From positions 1 to 59,274 of the forward strand of contig CAIZWN010000034.1 of NCBI GenBank assembly GCA_903936705.1: a DNA stretch of 59,274 bases, read 5' to 3'. Both the position numbers and the translations under genes were made by a program. The notes under the pieces are model-generated. The model was given only the letters and a program-made list of their open reading frames with translations, did no database searches and was not told the DNA's origin. Source of the DNA: an uncultured Myxococcales bacterium (GTDB lineage: Bacteria > Myxococcota_A > UBA9042 > DTJE01). This document shows, piece by piece, positions 45,142 through 54,000 of the stretch. Every line of letters begins with the position of its first letter. Position 1 is the first letter of the stretch.

Positions 45142-45653
45142 TTCCTGGCGTTCCTTTCCTGGATCAATCGGGCCAGCGCCGCAGCCTCTTCCTCGACGAT
45201 TTCCTTCGCGTAGGAATGGATTACCCGCTCGGCAATGGCGCCCAGAAGAAACACCTCGACCTTCAGTTCGCCCGACAGGATGCGTTTCGCTCGGCCTGGT
45301 CCGGCTGCCACGAATTCCACGTCGCCATGGTTCTTCAGGAGTTCTGCAACCTTGTGGGTTGTGGGGATGTTCGAATAGTGGGCTCGGCCGCTTTTGACGT
45401 CCAGCGAGGACTCCTCGATCCACTCCATCCAACGCGGTTCGACCTTCTTGGGGCCGACCGAATGGATTTTCGGAACTGGGAGATACCTGACCTTGCGGGT
45501 GATCCGGCCAGCCGACTCGGACCAGGACAGTGTCTCGGCCTCCTGCACACGGGACATCCGTGGCTTCAGCACCTCGACCACGCCCTTTTCGAACATCGCG
45601 GACATCAGCGTATCGCGGTCGCAAGGAAACTCGTGTTCGAAACGATACTTCAT
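45138..45653 (-). CDS. DUF2505-like START/SRPBCC-fold protein
   Basis: A 171-residue soluble protein. MKYRFEHEFPCDRDTLMSAMF, KVRYLPVPKI, WIEESSLDVKSG and a long C-terminal helix (IAERVIHSYAKEIVEEEAAAL) match my memory of DUF2505, a ligand-binding START-like family. GGAGG precedes the ATG at 45653 by 6-7 nt. It is translationally coupled to three microcompartment vertex genes (ATGA overlap with the first). Possible roles are a lipid or hydrophobic-ligand binder; its link to the shell genes is unexplained. Confidence 0.7.
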   Translation of the reverse strand: MKYRFEHEFPCDRDTLMSAMFEKGVVEVLKPRMSRVQEAETLSWSESAGRITRKVRYLPVPKIHSVGPKKVEPRWMEWIEESSLDVKSGRAHYSNIPTTHKVAELLKNHGDVEFVAAGPGRAKRILSGELKVEVFLLGAIAERVIHSYAKEIVEEEAAALARLIQERNARK

Positions 45654-45795
45654 TGGCGCCCTCCATACAGGCCGAGACCCTTGTCCGACCGGCGACGGCA
45701 TGATACATTTGCGCCGGTGCGCATGGCAATCCCCACGCCGGCGCAGGCCATTACGCGATCGCAGCCCTGCGACACCAGTTCCGGAGGAAAAACAA

Positions 45796-47649
45796 ATGAT
45801 TCGCTTACAACGTTTTCTTGCCGAAGCCGGAACTCTGTCCCGCCGTCAGGCCGACGAATGGATCGCCATGGGTCGCGTAATCGTAAACGGCCGTGTGGCG
45901 GAACCGGGTACGACCGTGGACCCCGAAAAGGACCATGTACAGGTCGATGGCGAGAGGGTGCAAAAGTCCCGGCACCACATAGTCCTGATGATGCACAAGC
46001 CTCGCGGCGTGGTTTGCAGCGAGAAGGATCCCGAGGGCCGCCGTAATGCACACTCGCTGCTACCCGAGCTTCCCGTTCGCGTTCACACTGTCGGACGCCT
46101 GGACATGATGAGCGAGGGGCTGCTGTTGTTCACCAACGACGGTGACCTGACGCGCCAGTTGACCCGTTCGGCCAGCGGGTTCGAGCGTGTCTACGAGGTG
46201 AAAATCCAGGGGGGCGTTCCAGCCTGGGCAATGGAACGCCTGGAACGCGGCGTGAATCTGGAGGACGGCCGCGCAAGGGCGGCTTCCTGCAAGCGCCTGC
46301 GACTGGCCAGAACGAACGAGTGGCTTGAGGTCGTGATGACAGAAGGGCGCTACCGGGAGGTGCGCCGGATGTTCCAGACGCTGGGGATGAACGTGCTGAA
46401 GCTGAAGCGCGTGCGCTTTGGGCCGCTGCGTCTGGGCAAGTTGCCGATCGGCGCGGTCCGGAACCTGACACCGGACGAAATCACGGCCCTTGTCGAGAAC
46501 AGGCCGCCAAAGGCCGTAAGACCCCCCAAGAACCGGCCCACACCCCGCGGTGCACGTGCCGACCGTGGAGGACGCAGCGAAGCTCTGGAAAAGCCGGGTC
46601 GCACACCTCGCCAGGGCGCACCGGCTGCCGGAAAACCCGGGGCAAGGCCCGGGCGCGGCCAGCCGAACGAAAGGGACGCCAGGCGACCAGGCGCCCGGCA
46701 ACAGCAGGATGCTCCAACACCGGATGCCTACGGAATCGATCAGGCGCCGCGACGCGATGCCAGGGCGCCTGGGCGACCAGAATCGTCCCGGGGACCGCAT
46801 CGTGACAGCAGGGCACCTGCGCGACCGGAGGCGGACCGGGGACCGCATCGTGACAGCAGGGCACCTGCGCGACCGGAAGCGGACCGTGGACCCCATCGCG
46901 ACGGCGGTGCACCTGCCAGATCTGAAGCGGCCCGTGGACCCCATCGCGACAGTAGGGCACCTGCCAGACCGGAGGCTTCGCGAGGACCGCATCGCGACAG
47001 CGGGGCGCAGACGCGACCATCAGTGGAAACTGGCCCGCGCCGCAGCACAAGAACACCCCAGCCGGCTGCGGCCGGACGCGGTTCTTTCCGTGATGCCGAC
47101 AGCAGCCGTCGCCCTGCCGCAGGCCGGCCTTCCCGACCGGTTTCCGATCGCGGGATCGAGTCCGGCCCTCCGGAAAAACGGTTCCAGAAACAGGTGGACG
47201 ATGCCGTCAGAAAGGCCGAGGAACTGAAAGGCGGGAAGCCAGGCCGGTCGCCACACGACACCGAACCAGCAACATCACGGACATCCCCGGCTTCACGAAC
47301 ATCACCGACGTCACGGGGATCAACGACATCAAGGGCATCAGCTACATCACGGCCAGCCGCCAGATCATCCGACAGAACTGGCAAGGCACCAAGCCGTGGA
47401 AGCGCCGATCGTGGAGGCGCAGCCGGAGGCGGCAGTCGCTCGACGAAGCCTGCCGCAGGTTCCTCGCGGCCGGCAAACCGCACCGCGAAAGGCGGCGCCC
47501 GTACCCCCAGGTTCGGGTCAGCAGCCGCCAGGCCTTCGACTCGCACGCCGAAGCCCTCGACACGCTCTTCGAAGCCCACGAAACGGCCCGCCAAGCCCGC
47601 TGGCAGGCCGCAGCGTTCGATCCACGCCAACAAGCCTCAGAAGGTGTAG
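45796..47649 (+). CDS. RluB/RsuA-family pseudouridine synthase with long basic repetitive tail
   Basis: The 617-residue protein has an S4 RNA-binding domain (about 1-60; RLQRFLAEAG, RRQADEWIAMGRVIVNG) and an RsuA/RluB catalytic domain (about 62-235). The catalytic Asp is D103 in VGRLDMMSEGLLLFTNDG, with EGRYREVRRMF later. Family members normally stop near residue 250. Here about 370 residues of Arg/Pro/Ala/Ser-rich disordered sequence follow, with six 16-residue repeats and then Ser/Thr/Lys-rich stretches. GGAGG lies before the ATG at 45796. Its end overlaps the convergent tamA-like gene by 13 bp. 23S rRNA is the likely target, as for RluB. Confidence 0.88.
   Translation: MIRLQRFLAEAGTLSRRQADEWIAMGRVIVNGRVAEPGTTVDPEKDHVQVDGERVQKSRHHIVLMMHKPRGVVCSEKDPEGRRNAHSLLPELPVRVHTVGRLDMMSEGLLLFTNDGDLTRQLTRSASGFERVYEVKIQGGVPAWAMERLERGVNLEDGRARAASCKRLRLARTNEWLEVVMTEGRYREVRRMFQTLGMNVLKLKRVRFGPLRLGKLPIGAVRNLTPDEITALVENRPPKAVRPPKNRPTPRGARADRGGRSEALEKPGRTPRQGAPAAGKPGARPGRGQPNERDARRPGARQQQDAPTPDAYGIDQAPRRDARAPGRPESSRGPHRDSRAPARPEADRGPHRDSRAPARPEADRGPHRDGGAPARSEAARGPHRDSRAPARPEASRGPHRDSGAQTRPSVETGPRRSTRTPQPAAAGRGSFRDADSSRRPAAGRPSRPVSDRGIESGPPEKRFQKQVDDAVRKAEELKGGKPGRSPHDTEPATSRTSPASRTSPTSRGSTTSRASATSRPAARSSDRTGKAPSRGSADRGGAAGGGSRSTKPAAGSSRPANRTAKGGARTPRFGSAAARPSTRTPKPSTRSSKPTKRPAKPAGRPQRSIHANKPQKV
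46759..47046 (+). repeat. 48-bp tandem coding repeat, six copies
   Basis: Six contiguous 48-bp units encode 16-residue repeats of the type SRAPARPEADRGPHRD in the tail of the pseudouridine synthase. The units at 46807-46854 and 46855-46902 are identical in protein and almost identical in DNA, while the outer ones have drifted. This indicates recent unit-level expansion in the middle of the array. Confidence 0.85.
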
Positions 47650-50600
47650 AGAACACCGAAGTGGATATTCCCGAACTCCTCGCGAACCCAGCACTTCCCG
47701 TCCTTCTGGTTCACCGACTTGCATCGACGATCCAGGATGATCCCGTAGTCCAGGCGGATCGGAACGACCCCTCCAAGGAGATATCGCAGACCCAGGCCCA
47801 CAGACTGGCGGATTGACCTGGGATTCAGATCGGTGGGCGCCTCGGCAAGGGCGCCGAAGTCATAGAACAATGCGCCGTGCAGATCGAGGCTGCGCAGGAT
47901 CGGGAAACGCATCTCCAGCGAACCTGACACGACCGTGTCGCCGCCATAAACCTTCTGGTACTGGACTACCCCGTCAACAAGTTTCGCCTCGACCCGCATG
48001 CGCCCCTGTTTGTCGTACTGCCCGATGCTGTCATTCGAGAAACCGCGGACGCCCCGGTTGCCTCCAAGGGAATAGCGCTCTTCGAGCGGCAGACGTCCCC
48101 CGCCACCAAAGGCCTCCGAACCTCCATAGTGAGCCGTAAGGCCGAAGGTCAGGAAGTTACGAATCGTCAGGAACCCCTTTGCCAGCAGTTCGTACTTGAT
48201 GAAGTTGCCCTCGCTGAGTGCGTTGATGTACGAGAACGAGACCTGAACAAAACCGCCGTTCTTCGGGTTGACCGGATGATCCAGTCGGTCATAGGTCAAC
48301 GTTGGCACAAGCTTGTTTTCGTATATCCAGTTCGAATAGGTGGCCCCAGCCACCAGGGCATCGCGGGTTTTGACCACGCCGGTCTCCCAGGCCAACGCAC
48401 CGTGAAGACGCTTGTACAATTCGCGGGACACTACGAATTCGGCCCCGAACTGTATCTGGTCAATCGCCTTTGTCGCCCGGTCATAAACCGCGTAAGGCGT
48501 CGCCCGGAAGGACAGTCCGCGGACAAAGAAATTCGGGTCATGGTACGTCGGTGCGAACGATGCGTATCGATCCCACGCCGTGAACGAGAGCCCGTACTTG
48601 ATGGGAAGATACATGCGCTTGCCAAGGCCCAGAAAGTTCAGATCCACGTATCGTGCTTCGATCGTCAACAGGATATCCGGCAGCGGCAGATCGACGGATC
48701 GTCCGGATCCGGACGTCACAAGGTCGCTGAGGCCAATCGACGTACTGATGCCCGATATGGCGCTCTCGGGCATGACGTTGGCCCGGGCATCATTCATCGT
48801 CTCGAAACCAAGGGCAAAATCAATGAACCGGGTCTTCGTTTCGCGACACTCGACCACCAGCGCCACCTGGTTCCGGGGCGGATTTTCATCGGCTCCGACA
48901 GCCGACACCTGCACCGACGTGAAAATGCCCAGATCATTCAGATAGCGAACGCCATCCGCCACGCGCACCACGTCGTAGGGGTCTCCCGGCTTCGGCAACC
49001 TGGAAGTTACGGTCACCGGCTTCGTCCGTCCCAATCCCTGCACGAATACGGATCCAATCGTGGCCGGGGTACCCTCGTTGACCCGAACCGTCAGTTCCAC
49101 CTTTTCTGCCGTGACATTGTCAAGGTCGCATGGCGCTTCAGGGTCGTCACCTCCACACAGGACCACAATCGAGGTTCGCAAGTGACCTGACGCGGCATAC
49201 CAGCGGGCCAATCGCTGAACCGCCGCCCGCACCCTTGACGGCGAGAATGGCCCGGACGACCCTAGGTCAAGCACCTTTATGGCCTCGTCAAGCCTTTTGC
49301 TGACCACCCCATCAATCGCAACTTTTCCAACCAGAGTACGCGTACCTTCGTCGATACCGATCCTCAGAAGAACACCTTCAGTGTTACCTGGCAAAACGAC
49401 CACCTGAAATGCCTGGCTGTCGGTAGCATAGGTATATACAGTTGAAGTGCCCTCTTCGGTTTTTTGCCGAACGCGCTGGCCCGAATCGACGGTACCAAGG
49501 AACCGCATGTTCCTGAATCCGTTCTCGGCATACATGCGCCGTATCTGTTCCATGTCGGAAAACACCTGATCCGGCAGGACGGCGCCAGGACCGCCCAGGA
49601 AATCGTATTCCTTGGTCGCCATGACGCCACGAACCTTCTCGATCGGCAGCGACTTGACGCCACTTAGCCGTATGTCGCGAATCTCCACTTTGCCGCCACG
49701 CGTGATGAAGTACGAGACGCGGCCGGCAACATGACGACCCCAAGCACCCCCACCGGCGTGGACGATCTCATCCTGCGCGACGGAATCGCTGGTGCCACGG
49801 CGCTGACGGTAGTCCAGGACCACGCCAGCGAACAGGAATCCACGGTTCTCGAACCAGCCACGCACCTCCTCGCGTCCCAGAACAGATTCGGCAAGATCGA
49901 AAACTCCCGAGTCAGCGAACGGCAAGGATTTAAGAAGGTCCTCGTCCTTCAGCGGGGTGAACCCGACCCGACCCGGCAACTCGCGATCCCTGGAATAGAA
50001 ACGCAGCAGATAGCACGAGTCGTACTTGGCCTCGATGCGCAGACCCTGGCTGGACGCATCGAACGCAGCCTCGACACGAACACCGGAAAAACCAACGACT
50101 CGCAACGCCCGGGTCAGACGGCTGATCACGTTCGGGATCGTTTTCTCGGTCAGGGTCGATGCCGATTCAAGGCCAGCCCAGTTCTTCAAATCGCGTTCCA
50201 GCACCACCGGGCAGCCTTCTGCCGTCGATGATGCCCCCGGATCATCCGGCCTGGAGGGGCCAAGCCCGACGTGCACGTCACGAATCCGAACGCGGCTACC
50301 CTCCTTGATATCGACCATCATGTCGGTCAGTGTGTTGCCGACATCCTGTAGGCGCGTCGTCACGACGGTCCCGATGAACCCTTCCTCCTGGTAGGCGCGT
50401 CGGATGGCATCCCTGGAACGTTCCAGCAACTCGGTCGTGCCCGAATCCAGGGCATCAATCCGGTCCCCGCGCTGCAATGCAAGCCGATTCGCAATCGCAC
50501 TGTCGTCGAAGTGGGAATTGCCCTTGAACACCAGGCTGCGCAGCCGGCGCTCAACGACAACCACCAGGGTCGCAAAGACACCTCCAACCGCGGGCTCGCA

Positions 50601-50993
50601 AACGATCGAGGCTGAACGGAAGAATCCCAATCGCCCCAGACGTTCCAGCCCTGTGGACCTCCTGCCAGCATCGGCAACGACACCGGTTGTCAGGTCAGCA
50701 AGGTCCAGCAGACCTGCAACGAATGCAGGGTCCTTGCATCCGGGCACATCGCAACCCTTCAATGACACCTCGAGAACGGGCCCTTCCAAACAGGGATCCG
50801 AGACCTCGGCCCTGGCCGTATCGGCAGTCGATTCATCGGATGCAGGCTTTTTGTCCTCGGGTTCCGGCGCAGAATCCCATACCGATGACGGTATCGGGGA
50901 TGACTCCGGCTGCTGTCCAGATTCCGCGCGCAGCACTCCCGGAGACATCGCCAGAAGAGTCGCCACGATGATCAGGCGTCGCCAAGCCGTCAT
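47637..50993 (-). CDS. Omp85-family outer-membrane assembly protein (TamA/BamA-like) with several POTRA domains
   Basis: An 1118-residue protein with a signal peptide (MTAWRRLIIVATLLAMSPG, cleavage near 23). A periplasmic part of about 700 residues shows at least five POTRA-like units (for example LVFKGNSHFDDSAIANRL, IRLSGVKSLPIEKVRGV and GSVFVQGLGRTKPVTV). A 16-strand barrel ends in FGVLYTF. The diagnostic loop-6 motif VRGF is at 982-985 within a GGNRGVRGF context, and the last residue is Phe, as required for outer-membrane targeting. The tamB-like gene lies 12 bp upstream on the same strand, favouring a TamA-like role over BamA. Confidence 0.88.
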   Translation of the reverse strand: MTAWRRLIIVATLLAMSPGVLRAESGQQPESSPIPSSVWDSAPEPEDKKPASDESTADTARAEVSDPCLEGPVLEVSLKGCDVPGCKDPAFVAGLLDLADLTTGVVADAGRRSTGLERLGRLGFFRSASIVCEPAVGGVFATLVVVVERRLRSLVFKGNSHFDDSAIANRLALQRGDRIDALDSGTTELLERSRDAIRRAYQEEGFIGTVVTTRLQDVGNTLTDMMVDIKEGSRVRIRDVHVGLGPSRPDDPGASSTAEGCPVVLERDLKNWAGLESASTLTEKTIPNVISRLTRALRVVGFSGVRVEAAFDASSQGLRIEAKYDSCYLLRFYSRDRELPGRVGFTPLKDEDLLKSLPFADSGVFDLAESVLGREEVRGWFENRGFLFAGVVLDYRQRRGTSDSVAQDEIVHAGGGAWGRHVAGRVSYFITRGGKVEIRDIRLSGVKSLPIEKVRGVMATKEYDFLGGPGAVLPDQVFSDMEQIRRMYAENGFRNMRFLGTVDSGQRVRQKTEEGTSTVYTYATDSQAFQVVVLPGNTEGVLLRIGIDEGTRTLVGKVAIDGVVSKRLDEAIKVLDLGSSGPFSPSRVRAAVQRLARWYAASGHLRTSIVVLCGGDDPEAPCDLDNVTAEKVELTVRVNEGTPATIGSVFVQGLGRTKPVTVTSRLPKPGDPYDVVRVADGVRYLNDLGIFTSVQVSAVGADENPPRNQVALVVECRETKTRFIDFALGFETMNDARANVMPESAISGISTSIGLSDLVTSGSGRSVDLPLPDILLTIEARYVDLNFLGLGKRMYLPIKYGLSFTAWDRYASFAPTYHDPNFFVRGLSFRATPYAVYDRATKAIDQIQFGAEFVVSRELYKRLHGALAWETGVVKTRDALVAGATYSNWIYENKLVPTLTYDRLDHPVNPKNGGFVQVSFSYINALSEGNFIKYELLAKGFLTIRNFLTFGLTAHYGGSEAFGGGGRLPLEERYSLGGNRGVRGFSNDSIGQYDKQGRMRVEAKLVDGVVQYQKVYGGDTVVSGSLEMRFPILRSLDLHGALFYDFGALAEAPTDLNPRSIRQSVGLGLRYLLGGVVPIRLDYGIILDRRCKSVNQKDGKCWVREEFGNIHFGVLYTF

Positions 50994-51005
50994 GCCATGA
51001 ACCGC

Positions 51006-54000
51006 CTATTCGACCGGAATCCTGAACCTGAGTTTCGTTTCGTACTTGACCCCGTCCTGGGACCCTTCACCCGTGGCCGGAGAGTCGGACCGGATACGGC
51101 CCTCCAGCGAGAGATAGTCCGTCAGACGCACCTGGAAACCTGCCCTGTAGGACGGTGACCCGGATTCCTGCATCACCCGGGTCCCGAATTTCAATCGCGA
51201 GCCAATGTGGGCCGACAGGTCCAGGTTAAGACCGCCGGACGGGCTGAAGCCAAGGCTGACCGCATCTACCAAAGACCCCAGCAGCAGCTTGGACACCATT
51301 TTTGGAACATCGTCGGTCAGCAGACCAAGGCTGAAAAACTGGCTCGAGGAACCGGACGACTGTGGATCCGTACCGGTCAACAGCACGTATTGCAATTCGG
51401 TCTGGGTATAGGCCTTGGCGTTTGATGTCAGGCTGATGTCAAGATCGGGATATCGTCCAGACGCCCTCAGGTTGACGAGAATGCCCTGCTCGAATTCATC
51501 GCTCCCCGACAAATCAGGATCGAAACGGGAGGCCACTCCAGTGCTGCTGGAGGATGCCCCCTTCAGATCTACCCGGGTCCTGGCAGACAGGTCAACACGC
51601 GGCCTGGAGATGTTTCCTTCGAAATCCACGGTTCCTCGAACCACCTCGAACACGCGCCGAACCAGTTGGTACGTGAAGGTGCCGCCTGGCAGGACCTCCA
51701 CCCGATTCCACAGCTCGGGCGCCTTGAGCTTGCCGCGAACCCTCAAATCCAGGGCGATGTCGAAATCGGTTGATCCCACGGACAGTTTGCTTCTGACCCC
51801 AAAGCGCGGACCCGTGACGGCAACATCGAGATCGGCATCGGCAAGCCAGGGCACCACGTCCTCAAGCGACCTTCCCTGACGCTGGGCAACTCGCGCTCCG
51901 GACATACCCGAAAATGCCCTGCCGACGATATCGAAGTTCTTGTAATAGGACCCGTCGGTCACCGCAACCCGACCCGAAATACTGGTGCGTGATTGCCCCG
52001 GCAGACCCAGGCCCTCGAACTTCGCGCGCAACGCCAGGTTGCCCTCCAGGAAGAACTGCCCTGGAGACATGTACCGCAGTTGGGACCCTTCCAGAATCAA
52101 TTCACCCTCGGCCGGCACCAGCCCATCAAATGTGGTCGATCCTTGTATGGCAAAGGTCCCGTCGCCCCAGGTGCCCCGCAGCATGTGTTCCTGGGCAATC
52201 GATGCCGACAGGCTGCCGGATTCGGAGGACAGGAGGATCCGCCCCCCCTCCTGCAGATGAACCGTGTTTCCCAGGCCTCGAAAGCCAAGTTCCAGGCTGT
52301 TGGTCCGCAGTTCTCCATCCGCGACAGGTTTTGCGAAAGTGCCCCGGATGATCATGGAACCTTCACCGGCCCCCGCACGTGAATCGCAACCCTCAGGAGG
52401 AGGCCCTGCCTGGAATCCGGGCCGTCCTCCGACATGCATGTACCCATCGGCCAGCGAGACCACGGTACCGACCTTGCGCAGCCAGTAGGCGCCCACCGGC
52501 CCTTGCACCCACAGGTTCATCTGGCCGTCCGCATCCAGGAGCGTGCCACAAGCACGCAGCACACCACGACCGTCATCGATGGCCAGCCCCTGCACCGAGA
52601 CCGAACCGTCCCGCTGGACTCTTGCCACGAGCTTTTCGACGTTTCGTAATTGCACTTCGTTCTCGAAAAATCCCAGGTGCATTCCATCCGGAGGAAGTGT
52701 CAGCGAGGCCTCCAGGACACCATTCGGCCCGAAGCCCATTTGCATCTGTACGTTGCCGCTGAACTCGCCCCACAGATCCCTGGGACGCAGGGTCGGAAAA
52801 ACATCCTGCAATGTCAGACGGTTCATGTCGACTGCCAGGACCAGGCCCGTGAAACGACCATCGCCCCAGGTGATCCTGGATCCCTCGCCAAGGTGCATTC
52901 CGGGAAAAAACTGGTCGCTGGCCAGCACCAGGTCGCCACCAGCCTTGCGAGTCAGGTCCAGGGAAATGTCACCCAGATGCTGATCTCCCCATGCAACTCC
53001 ATGCCCATCTGCACGGGCCACCAGGGTCGGGTCCGCATATCGGCCGCCTGCTGTGGCACGAACGTTCAGCGTGCCCTTCAGCGCATCGTCCTTCTTCATG
53101 CCCGCCAGGGCCGACAGCGGCAGATCCTGTCCGTCCAGGCTGGCATCGAATGTCCCGGCTTGCAGGTCCATCGAACCCGACAACCTGGCCACTCCACCAG
53201 CCTTGAATGGAATCTTGATCAGCGGCAACGTGACTATCCCGTCAGCGGCAGAAGCCTCGACCTCGACGTCAGCCAGCGCGCGCCCTTCGGCTGTCATTCT
53301 GGGCAACGACAGTTTTATCGAGCCGCCAAGGGTGCGCACCGGGTTTAGAAGGTCCAGTTCAAGACTGTCGATAACCACGTTCGCCCGTCCCTTGATCCCC
53401 GAGTCTTTCAATGGAGGCAGGCGGGCAAGATCCAGTGACGGGATAACGGCTTTCTTGACGGTCATGTGCATCGAACGTGATTTGCCACCCGAACGTGGGT
53501 CCAGAAGCTGCAGCGACCCGCGGGACAGGGCTATTGCGCCAAATGGAGTAGCCGCTTCGACATCCGACAGGGCAACGGCGCCATCACGCCATTCGACCTC
53601 GGCATGCGCATCCAGCACCTCCCAGGAGGCTACACTCAAGGCCTTCAAGTTCATCCTTGCCATGGCCGTCAGCGCCCTGAATTGGCCTCGCACATTCAGG
53701 TCTTCGAGGCCCAGGCGTCCCGAGATTTTCCTACCCAGCAGCGGCGCCAACGATGCCAGGTCCTTCGCCACTGCGCCGGTCACATCCATGCTGCCCTGGA
53801 CCAGGTCCACCGTTCCCTTCGCCCGTACCCGATCTGGTCCTGATTGAACGGACAGTTCCTCGATCTGAATCGACGGACGGGCCATGTCTCCGTCCACCGT
53901 CATCGACGCATCGAACCGGACCTCCGCGTCATCGCCTGCCAGAACGCTACCCTTTGGCAAAAGCGCCTCGAAGCGGCCACTGGTCCTTGCAAAGCCAATC

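Noticed and set aside
44815-45729. A 304-residue protein combining an N-terminal extension with the first vertex protein
   Set aside because: The extension is out of phase with, and fully overlaps, the DUF2505 gene, which has a strong ribosome site; the conserved fold starts at ATG 45141.
46060-46992. Minus-strand 310-codon frame with repeated Arg-rich motifs
   Set aside because: It is the antisense of the 48-bp coding repeats in the pseudouridine synthase tail, and no start or ribosome site supports it.
46759-47046. 48-bp repeats considered as a CRISPR array
   Set aside because: The units are contiguous with no unique spacers, in frame with a protein, and multiples of 3; no cas genes are present.
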